DNA of 46,688 nucleotides, from the NCBI RefSeq assembly GCF_964340835.1, contig NZ_OZ204252.1; one strand, given 5' to 3'. The notes beneath the pieces were generated by a model. The model worked only from the letters and a program-made list of their open reading frames with translations. It was not told where the DNA came from and did no database searches. Origin of the DNA: Bombilactobacillus bombi. GTDB lineage: Bacteria > Bacillota > Bacilli > Lactobacillales > Lactobacillaceae. Of this stretch, positions 23,920-32,791 are shown one piece after another (the stretch's first letter is position 1; each line of letters opens with the position of its first letter). The translations under genes and the position numbers were made by a program.

Positions 23920-25902
23920 ATGGCTTTTAAATTCAATTTCAAATCGGTATTGAAACATGATAATAACTTAGATATTGATCCTCACAATAATTTTTCTAAA
24001 AAGCAGTTAGAAATGCTAAAAAAACAAGGCTATGACCTGAATTGGCTGGCTAAAATCCAACCGCAAGGAGGTATTTACTTTGGTGAATTGCAGGGGGAAA
24101 CTTCGGACGGTTATTTTCAATGCTTAGAAGTTACGTCCTACGCAAAATCCCCCACCTTATTTTGGTTAATTGATATTATGGATTACCCCTACACTATTTG
24201 TACTTTAGATACAAAGACTGACCCGAAAGATCAGTTGTTGAAAAATTTGGATAAAGGTTTAGATGAGTTGTTAGACAGGCAAAAAGAAGCAGCCCACCAA
24301 ACGGAGAGATATAACGCCCAACAAGAATGGCATAAAATGATGGATTACGCGAACGCCTTATCCCGTCAAGGAGAAGTAGCCAAGCAAATTAGAATTCGCG
24401 TGTTCATTTACGCGCCACGGTTAGCTTTACTGGAACAAAGAACCGAAGATATCCGCAGTAAAATTCAAAATAGCGGCTATAAAGTGACCAACTTTTTGTT
24501 TGAACCGCGGGCTCAATATGATTCCTTATTTATGAACCTAGACGAGCAGCAACAACTCGCCAACTCCCGTTATCCGTTTTCTATGCGCGCCTTAAATATT
24601 GGCGGCGGTATTCCTTTCCACCACCAAGCGCTGATGGATCCGCACGGTTACCCTTACGGGAAGACTTTAACCGGGGGTTCTTTTATTTTTGACCCGTTTT
24701 TTAAATCAACTTCCCGTTTAGCGTATAATGGCGCCGTTATTGGCACCATGGGAGCTGGGAAGTCCAACCTTTTAAAAATGATGGAAGAAGCTATGGTGGG
24801 CTCGCATAATATGGTTAGAGGAATTGATATTGCAGGTGATTTTAAAACTTTAATTAAGCAACAACACGGCCAATATGTTCCCTTAGACGGCTCTGGGGGT
24901 TTGATTAATCCCTTAGAAGTGATGGGGACGGTAGTTGACCAAGATAATCTTAAAATTGATCAGGCTAAGTCTTATGCGCAACATATCACCAAGGTTTCTG
25001 ACCAGTTTCGCTTCCTCAATCCTGAATTAAAAACAGCTGATTTACAAGAGCTGCGGGTTTACTTGCAGCGCTTTTATCAGGAAATTAAATTAGTTCCCAA
25101 AGATTATGAGCGCAATCAAAACTTTCAAATTACGGATTTACCCGCGGACAGATACCCAACTTTTACGCAATTTTATAACTGGTTGTGTCAACAACAAGTT
25201 CCTAGTTCGGCAACGCCCACGCGCCACCGAATTTTAGAAAACCTCCAAATGTCCTTAAAAGATATTATTTTAAACTACGGTTCCATTTTTGACGGTCATT
25301 CAACCGTGAAAAGCTTACCTAACGCCCAAATAGTTTATTTCGGCGCAGGAGATCTTCAAGCCCAATCGCAAGAAGTATTTCATTGTCAGTTGTATACAGC
25401 CTTAACGATTATTTGGAATCACGCTTTACAAAATGGTATTAAAGTGAAGCAAATGCTCAAAAATGGGCAGTTAAAACCAGGAGAAGAGCGTTACTGCTTA
25501 GCAATTTTAGATGAGTGCCACAACATTATTAATACGGATATGATTTTTGCAGTGAAATATGTGACTAAATTTGAACGTGAGATGCGGAAGTTTTATGCGG
25601 GCGTTTGGTTCGCTACACAATCGCCTGAAGAAATGATCCCTGAAGGCGCAGGCAGTGCTGAAGCTTCCACTATTAAATTAGTGCTTCAATTGACCAGTTA
25701 TAAGTTTTTAATGCGAACGGACTCGGCTACTTTAGCTGCCGTTAAAAGATTGCTGGGAGACGCGATTACAGCGTCTGAATACGATAAGTTAACGTCTTTA
25801 AAAGTCGGTCAGGCCGTTTGTAATTTTGGTCCGAGTCAAAACTATACTGTGCAGTTTAAACCTGATAAAGCGCAATTGAAGAGGTTTGAGGGTGGTCGGT
25901 AA
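23920..25902 (+). CDS. VirB4/TrsE-type conjugation ATPase
   Basis: 660 residues, ATG with AAAGGAGAG upstream. Walker A is GTMGAGKSN (275-283), Walker B is AILDECH (D531, E532), and an arginine-finger-like region (FATQSPEEM) follows, as in VirB4 proteins. It powers pilus or channel assembly at the inner membrane. Its last base is the first base of the next gene's ATG (GTAATG), so the two are coupled. Codon use is slightly more GC-rich than in the accessory genes. Confidence 0.93.
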   Translation: MAFKFNFKSVLKHDNNLDIDPHNNFSKKQLEMLKKQGYDLNWLAKIQPQGGIYFGELQGETSDGYFQCLEVTSYAKSPTLFWLIDIMDYPYTICTLDTKTDPKDQLLKNLDKGLDELLDRQKEAAHQTERYNAQQEWHKMMDYANALSRQGEVAKQIRIRVFIYAPRLALLEQRTEDIRSKIQNSGYKVTNFLFEPRAQYDSLFMNLDEQQQLANSRYPFSMRALNIGGGIPFHHQALMDPHGYPYGKTLTGGSFIFDPFFKSTSRLAYNGAVIGTMGAGKSNLLKMMEEAMVGSHNMVRGIDIAGDFKTLIKQQHGQYVPLDGSGGLINPLEVMGTVVDQDNLKIDQAKSYAQHITKVSDQFRFLNPELKTADLQELRVYLQRFYQEIKLVPKDYERNQNFQITDLPADRYPTFTQFYNWLCQQQVPSSATPTRHRILENLQMSLKDIILNYGSIFDGHSTVKSLPNAQIVYFGAGDLQAQSQEVFHCQLYTALTIIWNHALQNGIKVKQMLKNGQLKPGEERYCLAILDECHNIINTDMIFAVKYVTKFEREMRKFYAGVWFATQSPEEMIPEGAGSAEASTIKLVLQLTSYKFLMRTDSATLAAVKRLLGDAITASEYDKLTSLKVGQAVCNFGPSQNYTVQFKPDKAQLKRFEGGR

Positions 25903-26975
25903 TGAAGAAAAAGAAAATTTGGAAGTTTTTAGGAGGTGGCTTTTTAGCCACCTTTCTTGTTGTCGGCATAATTATTGCCGCTGTGTTTTCCGCAATTTCC
26001 CAGGGGGGCAATGAGTTAATTAATGGGGGAGACAGCGGTGCAGAATACGGTGATGTAACTAATATTGGACTTTCTAAAGAAGTTTTGGCTTATAAAGACT
26101 TAGTTGAAAAAGAATGTCGCGAACAAGGTGTTCCTGAATTAGTCCCCTACGTCTTAGCAATTATGATGAATGAATCGCGAGGAATTGGTAATGACGTTAT
26201 GCAGTGTAGTGAGTCATTGGGCTTAGGAGTTAATAGTTTAAGTCCCGCACAAAGTATTCACCAAGGAGTTAAATTTTTAAAAGCGAATAAACTTTTGGCT
26301 GACCAATATGGCATAGATATTTTCGGCGCAATTATGGGCTATAATTTTGGCTCTAATTACATTCCGTGGTTAGCCAAGAAGGGTATTAAAAAGTCAACTA
26401 CGGAGTTAGCTGATTTATATTCAAGATCAGTAGTTGCCCCCTCATTAGGCAATACAACTGGCGCCACTTATGTTTATAAAAATGAAATTTCTGTTCCCTA
26501 CAACGGAGGATATTTATACCTCAATGGCGGGAACTTTTTTTATGACGGCTTAGTTAAAAGATATCTCCAATTTGGTGGCGGCAATACGAAAAGTAAACGC
26601 GGGAGAAGACACCATTCTAGTTCCAAAATTATTGACGAAGCCCAAAAATATTTGGGAATTCCGTATGTTTGGGGTGGCCATGATCCTGCCACAGGAATGG
26701 ATTGCTCGGGATTTGTAGGGTATGTTTTGACTAAAGTCACGGGAAAACAGTACCCACAATTCACAGTTTCTCTAGAGAGTTGTGGTTCCCCAGTTTCCCT
26801 AAATCAGCTTTCAGCGGGTGATATGGTCTTTTACGGCAGCCGTGGTTCTTCCTATCACGTAGCATTGTATATGGGTGACGGTAATGTCATTGAGGAACCA
26901 AAACCGGGAGACGTGTGTCATATCAGACCGTTATCGGCTTGGCCACCAGATTTTGCTGTGCGACCAAATCTTTAA
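25902..26975 (+). CDS. two-domain peptidoglycan hydrolase (lysozyme-like plus NlpC/P60)
   Basis: 357 residues. A basic start and membrane helix (about 11-32) are followed by a CwlT/VirB1-like lysozyme domain with the catalytic glutamate in MMNESRG (E91), a linker with KSKRGRRHHSS, and a C-terminal NlpC/P60 endopeptidase. The latter has the catalytic cysteine in GMDCSGF (C268), histidine in YHVALYMG (H319), and YVWGG upstream. Such enzymes open the wall for the mating channel (TrsG/TcpG-type). Confidence 0.92.
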   Translation: MKKKKIWKFLGGGFLATFLVVGIIIAAVFSAISQGGNELINGGDSGAEYGDVTNIGLSKEVLAYKDLVEKECREQGVPELVPYVLAIMMNESRGIGNDVMQCSESLGLGVNSLSPAQSIHQGVKFLKANKLLADQYGIDIFGAIMGYNFGSNYIPWLAKKGIKKSTTELADLYSRSVVAPSLGNTTGATYVYKNEISVPYNGGYLYLNGGNFFYDGLVKRYLQFGGGNTKSKRGRRHHSSSKIIDEAQKYLGIPYVWGGHDPATGMDCSGFVGYVLTKVTGKQYPQFTVSLESCGSPVSLNQLSAGDMVFYGSRGSSYHVALYMGDGNVIEEPKPGDVCHIRPLSAWPPDFAVRPNL

Positions 26976-27013
26976 AAACAAAAGTAACTAAATCAGAAAA
27001 GAGGTAAGAGGTT

Positions 27014-27697
27014 TTGAAAAAAGCAAGAACAGGTTATGTAAGTGATCGAGTTCAAAGTTCCAATAAAAAATTTGTGATTACATTAATTGCGGCTATTTTA
27101 TTTGGTGCTTTAGCAATGATTTTTGGGTATATGGCTTTAAATTCCAGTCAGGTGAGTCAAGCCCAAATTAATAAAGTGGTGTTGCCGTATCGCAAACAAT
27201 TAAATCAAAAGCAACAACAGTTAGACGATTTAAAGGCAACTAATGAGGGCTTAAAACAACAAGTGAAAGCTAAACAAGATAAAGTGACAACCGATGACGA
27301 CCAACAAGCGCCGTTAGATTTTATTCTAAAAAACTATAATGAGACTTCAAAACAATTTGTTTCGCAAATCATTGGTCCGCATACCGCAGCTCAAATTCGC
27401 AAAAATTTATCAGGGATAGCTACTAAAGATGTGATTAATAAAGTTGCACCCGTGGACGTTAAAAATGAAAAATATGATTCGAAAATTCCGCAATCAAAAA
27501 TTGAAATTAAAGATGTGGAAAGTTATATTGACGTTTCCACTTTGACTGCAAAAGGCGCAAAAGTTTACGCCATTGCGCATTACACAATTGATGACTCACC
27601 AATGACGACCCGCATTAATTTAAATTTACAGAACCAACACAATAAATTAGAAATAATTGACGCAAACTATGATGTCGTCAAATCTAATAATAACTAA
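27014..27697 (+). CDS. VirB8/TcpC-like membrane protein
   Basis: 227 residues from TTG 27014 (GAGG upstream). A basic cytoplasmic lead, one membrane helix (about 24-46), a coiled coil (about 55-95) and a C-terminal alpha/beta domain (about 100-225) fit the VirB8-type NTF2-like fold. That fold forms part of the transfer channel outside the membrane. Assignment comes from topology and operon position more than from motifs. Confidence 0.6.
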   Translation: MKKARTGYVSDRVQSSNKKFVITLIAAILFGALAMIFGYMALNSSQVSQAQINKVVLPYRKQLNQKQQQLDDLKATNEGLKQQVKAKQDKVTTDDDQQAPLDFILKNYNETSKQFVSQIIGPHTAAQIRKNLSGIATKDVINKVAPVDVKNEKYDSKIPQSKIEIKDVESYIDVSTLTAKGAKVYAIAHYTIDDSPMTTRINLNLQNQHNKLEIIDANYDVVKSNNN

Positions 27698-27711
27698 GTG
27701 GGGGTGGGTTA

Positions 27712-28572
27712 ATGATTGATACCAGTTCCCACCGAAAAAAGTATTTAATTATCCTATTACTTTTTTTATTTAGTATTATTGCTGTCATGATTTTTAATGG
27801 TCTTACACCCCAAGACACTTCCAAGTACAAGACCACGAAGTTTGATCAGTTGGGAGAATTAAACGTTGCAACTAACAAATTAGTTTACGATAAAGCCAAA
27901 CAGGAAGCGCGAATTGGTTTATTTATTACGAACCAAAGCGAGGATAATACTGGTGACTCTTTCTCATCAATGGTGACCACCTTAAATAACAATACGAGTG
28001 TTTTAGAAGCTTTGAATAATATTAAATTTTCTGCCAAAGTTGTGGGCTTCAAGAATGCTCAGCAACGATTGCCGACAGAAATGAAGCTGGTCAATAATAA
28101 TTATTTAGTAGTCACAGTTTCAAAAGTTAGTCCGCAAGAGCCAATTTTAAGATTGGATTTGACACCGCATATAATTTATAAAAAGCAAAACGATACAGCA
28201 ACTTCAATTCGCAATAACGAAGCCAACCGCTTCTATTTTAAAATGAAAGATTTTAAAAAGGGCGCTTTACTCAGTGATAATAACGCCCTAAAAACTGACG
28301 CTTATCAAGCGCAAATCAAGTTAATTCAAAAAGTAATTGCCCAAGGACAAAAAGAAAATCGCGCGGCGCAAAGAGAAAACCAAGAAGATAAGCAATTAAT
28401 TAAAAAGATTGAAGCCATGCTGAAATATGATTCGGCCAAAAGTGCCGAGACGCATAAAGCCCAAATTGAAAACTATCGAGACACTATTAAACAAAATAAA
28501 GCCAAAATCTTGAATAATAAGCAACAAATTGAAGACTTACAAGAACAGATAAAGCACCTAGAAAAGAATTAA
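27712..28572 (+). CDS. membrane-anchored transfer protein with C-terminal coiled coil
   Basis: 286 residues, ATG with GGGGTGGG upstream. One N-terminal membrane helix (YLIILLLFLFSIIAVMIFNG), an extracellular beta-rich domain (about 45-180) and a long coiled coil (about 195-286) ending KHLEKN. It is the last gene of the transfer operon before oriT. Probably a structural channel or exclusion protein; family not recognised. Confidence 0.55.
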   Translation: MIDTSSHRKKYLIILLLFLFSIIAVMIFNGLTPQDTSKYKTTKFDQLGELNVATNKLVYDKAKQEARIGLFITNQSEDNTGDSFSSMVTTLNNNTSVLEALNNIKFSAKVVGFKNAQQRLPTEMKLVNNNYLVVTVSKVSPQEPILRLDLTPHIIYKKQNDTATSIRNNEANRFYFKMKDFKKGALLSDNNALKTDAYQAQIKLIQKVIAQGQKENRAAQRENQEDKQLIKKIEAMLKYDSAKSAETHKAQIENYRDTIKQNKAKILNNKQQIEDLQEQIKHLEKN

Positions 28573-28650
28573 AAAAACAAAAGTAAAGACCCAAAAATGA
28601 AGAGCAAAGGCAGTGCGGGAGGTTCCAATGCCTTAATTAAATAAAGAGCA

Positions 28651-28725
28651 TAAGGAAACCTGCTGGCAAATCGTTTTACGATTTGCTGCATAGGCTGTGC
28701 CTATGCGGTTTCTTAGTGCTTCCAG
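28651..28725 (+). other. oriT-like inverted repeats with candidate nic region
   Basis: An outer inverted repeat, TAAGGAAACC (28651-28660) with GGTTTCTTA (28707-28715), encloses two perfect hairpins: GCAAATCGT/ACGATTTGC (28666-28674, 28678-28686) and GCATAGGC/GCCTATGC (28688-28695, 28699-28706). The outer arm is followed by TTAGTGCTTCC, similar to the TAAGTGCGCCC nic region of the IncP/IncQ-like relaxase groups. The relaxase operon begins just downstream, as expected for oriT. Confidence 0.6.
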
Positions 28726-28749
28726 TTGCTGGCAATAAACACCAAAAAG

Positions 28750-28841
28750 ATACCTCAAGAGGTATATATACCTCTTGAGGTATTGCTTTAATATTAGGCT
28801 TTTCAAGCTATACCTGAATAGGTATATACCCCAACAGGTAT
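28750..28841. promoter_or_regulatory. four palindromic operators upstream of the relaxosome operon
   Basis: Sixteen-base palindromes of the form ATACCTnnnnAGGTAT occur at 28750-28765, 28768-28783, 28810-28825 and 28826-28841 (first half of the last is ATACCC). They form two closely spaced pairs before the ribbon-helix-helix-like gene. They are probably binding sites of one of the two small proteins encoded next, linking oriT binding with autorepression. Confidence 0.7.
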
Positions 28842-28881
28842 AGCGGTTTTGGGGAATTTTTTAAAGAAGAAAGGAACAAAT

Positions 28882-29172
28882 GTGAAATTAACAATTAGAA
28901 ATATAGACCCTGACTTAGTAGCAATTATTAATACTAATTTATACGAAATGAAGAAAAAAGGAATCAAGATTAATCAAAGCGAGTATGTCATTCAGCTCAT
29001 TGAAAAAGCCCTTACTTCTAATTTTGATGAATATAAAAAAGACATTTTTGACCAAACAATTAATACTTTAATTGATAAATTTGAAGAGTATATAGAATCG
29101 AATAATGAGTTATTAAAACTTTTTTCGGGGATTGAAGAAGTAGGAGAGGAAGATAATTATGATAGAAAATAG
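28882..29172 (+). CDS. ribbon-helix-helix-like relaxosome accessory/repressor protein
   Basis: The GTG at 28882 follows AGAAAGGA; 96 residues. The start VKLTIRNIDPDLVAIINTN, then KINQSEYVIQLIEKAL, fits a ribbon-helix-helix domain (short strand, two helices), with an acidic helical tail (about 50-96). Such proteins bind palindromic repeats near oriT, help the relaxase nick and repress their own operon. It overlaps the next gene by 14 bases. Confidence 0.65.
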   Translation: MKLTIRNIDPDLVAIINTNLYEMKKKGIKINQSEYVIQLIEKALTSNFDEYKKDIFDQTINTLIDKFEEYIESNNELLKLFSGIEEVGEEDNYDRK

Positions 29173-29563
29173 TGAAAGTAAAAATAAACTAATCCAAAAA
29201 CATATTCGATTAGCACCTAATAATATTTTATTTTTAGATGAGTATATAGTTCAGCATGATACGGTGAGCAATTACTCAGAAGCTGTACGGGAAATTCTCA
29301 ACGATTTTGAGCTTAATGATAATAAAGAAAAAAGAAAGTTAAATGCAATTGGAAAGGACGTTTCGATTATTTTAACAATGTTAAAAGATAATGACGAAGC
29401 TAAATATTTGGAAGCCAAAAAACAAGTAGAAACGGAAATCAAAAAATCTATTACTAAAAAAGCTAACGACACAGTTCCTAAAAAGAAAGAAGAAAAAATG
29501 GAAACTAAATCAAAGTCAGAACCTGATAAATTAGACTTTTCTTTTCTCGGAATAGGTAAATAA
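29159..29563 (+). CDS. mobilisation accessory protein (MobC-like)
   Basis: 134 residues. QKHIRLAPNNILFLDEYIVQ, then SNYSEAVREILNDFEL, reads as a second ribbon-helix-helix-like region. A lysine/glutamate-rich helical linker follows, and the tail ends KLDFSFLGIGK. Its stop overlaps the relaxase ATG (TAATG). The short hydrophobic tail could be a docking peptide for the relaxase or the coupling protein. Confidence 0.6.
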   Translation: MIENSESKNKLIQKHIRLAPNNILFLDEYIVQHDTVSNYSEAVREILNDFELNDNKEKRKLNAIGKDVSIILTMLKDNDEAKYLEAKKQVETEIKKSITKKANDTVPKKKEEKMETKSKSEPDKLDFSFLGIGK

Positions 29564-31128
29564 TGAGCAGCCCTGGCATTATCTTAACTTCTAAATATTC
29601 GCTTCCTAATTCCAAAGATTTTACGCACTTTATCAATTATTTAACTCGGGAAAAAGCACTGTTAAAAGAAGAAAAGTTAACTGCAACAGAAAAAATAGAA
29701 CTACAAAGAATCCAAACTGGAAAAGATAATTTATTTCAGCAAGCGGGACAAACTGAACTTAGTGTCTCAAAAAAGGACAAACCAAAGTCAATGTTGCAGC
29801 AGGAGGCCGAACATTTATTAAATGACGATTTTGATTTTAATAATCTTCAACAAATGGATTTCACCAAGATGGTCAGCTACATGGCGCGCAGTTATGCGCT
29901 CCAAAAAAAGCCAAGAAAAACGCCAGCAGAAGAATTAGAAATTAGGCGTTTGGATCAAGCAATGGATCAAATTGTAGCTAATAATCCCAGCAAAGACGCT
30001 GACCAAAGCAATATTTTGAACGGGGTTTTTGACCGCGACAAAGATTTTATTAGTGTGGCAAATCTGGACGAAGTTAAAGATAAGTTCTTACAAGCACAAC
30101 AAAACGGTTCGGTTATGTATCAAGATGTAGTTTCTTTTGATAACCAATTTTTAAGAAAAAATGGTTTGTTGGACGACCAAAATAATTTGAATGAAGTAAG
30201 ACTTAAAGAAGCTAGTAAAAAAATGATGGAGACTATGTTTCAGGAAGAAGACTTAAGAAAAACAGGTTATTGGTTTGCTTCCATACACCGTAATACGCAA
30301 CATGTTCACATTCATTTTGCAACCGTAGAAAGTCAGAATACACGAAAAATCGTTCAACAAGGTGATTATTTAGAGCCGAAAGGCAAACGACGGCAGGCAA
30401 CTTTAGATAAGATGAAAGGAGCTTTTACGCACAATTTGTTGGATCATAGCCAACAATTGCAACGTATTAGTGAGTTACGTAATGACTTAGTTCAAGAAGT
30501 AAAAAAGGATTTACAAGATCCTAAAACACAAAAAGTCATGCAATTAACGCGAGAATTAGTGCAAACTTTACCGCCAGATCAGAGATATTGGAATTATGGA
30601 GCAGTGGCTGGTGATAATCCTGTAAAAAAAGCAATCAGTCCTGAAGCACGGAAGCTGTTAGATGAATTAACGACTGAATTGGTTGCTGATAATCCTAAAT
30701 ACCAAGACTATTTAAAGTTAATTAAAAGTGAGAGTAAGTTTGCCCAAACTGTTTACGGGAAGTCAAAACGAGATAGTAAAGATTATGCCAAAAACAAAGC
30801 TTTAGATTTACAAAAACGCTTAGGTAATTCCGTTTTGAAAGAATTAAAAGTGATGGAAAAGCAAAAAACTATGTATATAAAAAGCTTAAATGAACAAGAA
30901 AAGCAAAATGAAAAATTTAAAAAAAGACAAATAAACCACCATGATTCTTTTAAAAAAACTAATTATCTATATCAAAGAAAAACTTATCGAAAAAGTCCTG
31001 TGCCGCATTTTACCCCCTATTGGGCACGAAAGCTGGATCGAGTTTTAAGTAATGAAGTGGAGCACCAACGTAATCAATATTTCTATGAAAGAATGCAGCA
31101 GGCGTCTCAACATGATATATCTTATTAA
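29563..31128 (+). CDS. relaxase (MobP/MobL type)
   Basis: 521 residues. The N-terminal MSSPGIILTSKYSLPNSKDF contains the likely catalytic tyrosine region (Y13). The metal-binding three-histidine motif HVHIHF lies at 247-252. A helical C-terminal part follows, with a basic end (about 440-521). It nicks oriT, stays covalently bound to the 5' end and is passed to the recipient. Gene order (small DNA-binding proteins, then relaxase) and the N-terminal sequence point to the MobP2-type relaxases common in lactobacilli. Confidence 0.82.
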   Translation: MSSPGIILTSKYSLPNSKDFTHFINYLTREKALLKEEKLTATEKIELQRIQTGKDNLFQQAGQTELSVSKKDKPKSMLQQEAEHLLNDDFDFNNLQQMDFTKMVSYMARSYALQKKPRKTPAEELEIRRLDQAMDQIVANNPSKDADQSNILNGVFDRDKDFISVANLDEVKDKFLQAQQNGSVMYQDVVSFDNQFLRKNGLLDDQNNLNEVRLKEASKKMMETMFQEEDLRKTGYWFASIHRNTQHVHIHFATVESQNTRKIVQQGDYLEPKGKRRQATLDKMKGAFTHNLLDHSQQLQRISELRNDLVQEVKKDLQDPKTQKVMQLTRELVQTLPPDQRYWNYGAVAGDNPVKKAISPEARKLLDELTTELVADNPKYQDYLKLIKSESKFAQTVYGKSKRDSKDYAKNKALDLQKRLGNSVLKELKVMEKQKTMYIKSLNEQEKQNEKFKKRQINHHDSFKKTNYLYQRKTYRKSPVPHFTPYWARKLDRVLSNEVEHQRNQYFYERMQQASQHDISY

Positions 31129-31146
31129 TATTAAGGAGAGAATTAA

Positions 31147-31500
31147 ATGTTTAACAATACAACTTTAGTTGGCAGAGTTAAAGATAATATAGCAATTAAG
31201 AAAACAAAAAATGGAAATAAACGAGTAGAGTTTAAACTTGTTGTCACACGAAATTATTTAAACCACCGTGGTGTTCGAGAAATTGATAGTTTTCCGTGTG
31301 TTGCTTGGAATCAAGCGGCTGAAAATTTAGCTAGGCAAGCAAAGCGAGGTTCTTTAGTCTTAGTTCGTGGTTCCTTACAAAATAGTAGTAAGCAGCAAGC
31401 GGAAATTCTCATAGAAGAATATTCAATTTTGGATACTCAAAGCCAAATTAAAGGTCAAAAGTTACGAATTAAAATTCCACCTAGACAAGTAAAAAAATAA
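31147..31500 (+). CDS. ssb: single-stranded DNA-binding protein without acidic tail
   Basis: 117 residues, ATG with AAGGAG. MFNNTTLVGRVKDN, then KRVEFKLVVTRNYLNHRG, FPCVAWNQAAENLARQAKRG and LVLVRGSLQ are the OB-fold signatures of SSB. The protein ends RIKIPPRQVKK and lacks both the glycine-rich linker and the acidic DDDIPF-like tip with which normal SSBs recruit repair enzymes. It probably protects the incoming strand during transfer. Confidence 0.9.
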   Translation: MFNNTTLVGRVKDNIAIKKTKNGNKRVEFKLVVTRNYLNHRGVREIDSFPCVAWNQAAENLARQAKRGSLVLVRGSLQNSSKQQAEILIEEYSILDTQSQIKGQKLRIKIPPRQVKK

Positions 31501-31510
31501 TTACAAGTAA

Positions 31511-31538
31511 GAGAAACTCGGTTGAGTTTCTCTTTTTT
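31511..31538 (+). terminator. terminator after ssb
   Basis: GAGAAACTC (31511-31519) pairs perfectly with GAGTTTCTC (31524-31532), followed by six Ts. Confidence 0.85.
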
Positions 31539-31563
31539 AATACAAAGTTTAGGAAGTGAAAAA

Positions 31564-32664
31564 ATGAGAACTTCTAGCAATAAAGCTAAACAACTAAGTT
31601 CCTATGAAAGAATGCAACAGCTGCAAACAGAAATGATGGCGCAGGTAAAAAATTACGCTGCCGATCCGCAACAATATTTAGAACTAATTAACTTTATGGA
31701 TAATTTCCATAATTATAGCGCGCACAACCGCTTGTTAATTTACCAGCAGCGTCCTGGAGCAGAAGCCGTGGCTAGTTTTAAAAAATTCAAAGATTTGGGA
31801 TACAGCGTTTTAAAAGGCGAAAAAGGGATTAAGATTTTAGTTCCTGCCAAAACCACACTTTTCAAAAGAGAGGAAGCTGATCAATTAGTACCTCTGTCCC
31901 ATGCCACGCCAGCAGAAAAACAACAAATTAAAGACGGCAGCATTGCCACAAAAACAGTTACCCATTTTCGCTTAGGTACAGTTTTTGACGTCTTACAAAC
32001 CAATATGCCGCCAGAAAAATATCCTGAACTTTATCCTAATCGGCATGAAAATTTCACCATTAATAATTCTAATGAAGCGCAAAAAATTGATCAAGGATTG
32101 GAGCGAGTTGCAGAAAAATTGGGAGTCAAGATTAATAAAAAGCTAACGAATGAACAATTCAGCAATTCTAAAAACCTTGGTAATGCGAAAGGAGCATTTA
32201 TTCCTGATTTAAATACGGTAGTTCTCAATCCAAAAAATACACCCACCGAAAACACCACAACCTTAATTCATGAATTGGCTCATGCCGCCATGCACAATAA
32301 CAAATCAGAAATGAAAGATTTAGAAAGACCGATTAAAGAACTACAAGCAGAACTAACTGCTTATTCTGTGGCCAAAACTTTTGGTATAAATACCAGCAAG
32401 AAAGCTACTAATTATATTGCCAGTTGGACGAACAACGGGAAAAAGTTAGCAGAGTTATCAGGAGAGCAACAAGTCAAAATTTTAGAAAAAGTGAGTGAAA
32501 CCAGTCAAAAGTTTGTCGAAATAATTGATCCCCGACAAAGAGAACAACCAGAAAAAGAACATTCTCAACAAAGTAACGAAGAAAAAAAGCCTGAAATTAC
32601 CCCAGCCCAAAGAAGAGCCAATTACCTGCGAGCACGGGCACGAGCTCAAGGTTTAGAAAGGTAA
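31564..32664 (+). CDS. ArdC-like antirestriction/metallopeptidase protein
   Basis: 366 residues from the ATG at 31564 (AGGAAG upstream); the longer TTG frame would cross the ssb terminator. The N-terminal part (MMAQVKNYAADPQQYLELIN, NYSAHNRLLIYQQRPGA, VLKGEKGIKIL) is the ssDNA-binding ArdC N-domain. A zinc metallopeptidase motif HELAH (H236, E237, H240) lies near the middle, in an ImmA/IrrE-like segment. ArdC proteins are carried by conjugative plasmids and protect entering DNA. A basic tail ends RARAQGLER. Confidence 0.85.
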   Translation: MRTSSNKAKQLSSYERMQQLQTEMMAQVKNYAADPQQYLELINFMDNFHNYSAHNRLLIYQQRPGAEAVASFKKFKDLGYSVLKGEKGIKILVPAKTTLFKREEADQLVPLSHATPAEKQQIKDGSIATKTVTHFRLGTVFDVLQTNMPPEKYPELYPNRHENFTINNSNEAQKIDQGLERVAEKLGVKINKKLTNEQFSNSKNLGNAKGAFIPDLNTVVLNPKNTPTENTTTLIHELAHAAMHNNKSEMKDLERPIKELQAELTAYSVAKTFGINTSKKATNYIASWTNNGKKLAELSGEQQVKILEKVSETSQKFVEIIDPRQREQPEKEHSQQSNEEKKPEITPAQRRANYLRARARAQGLER

Positions 32665-32686
32665 GCTGATGAATTGTAACTTTTGT

Positions 32687-32716
32687 AGAGCGACCCCAGA
32701 AGGTGGCTCTTTTTTT
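32687..32716 (+). terminator. terminator after the ArdC-like gene
   Basis: AGAGC..ACC pairs with GGT..GCTCT, followed by seven Ts. Confidence 0.75.
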
Positions 32717-32791
32717 AGTATTCAAAACCGCGCGCCACCAAGCAATAGGTAAACCAACTTGTAAATGATTAAAAAAAAGGAGTGAAGTGCA

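Noticed and set aside
28750..28841. Palindromes considered as the replication origin iterons
   Set aside because: They lie between oriT and the relaxosome operon, where transfer regulators bind. They are four spaced palindromes and not tandem direct repeats.
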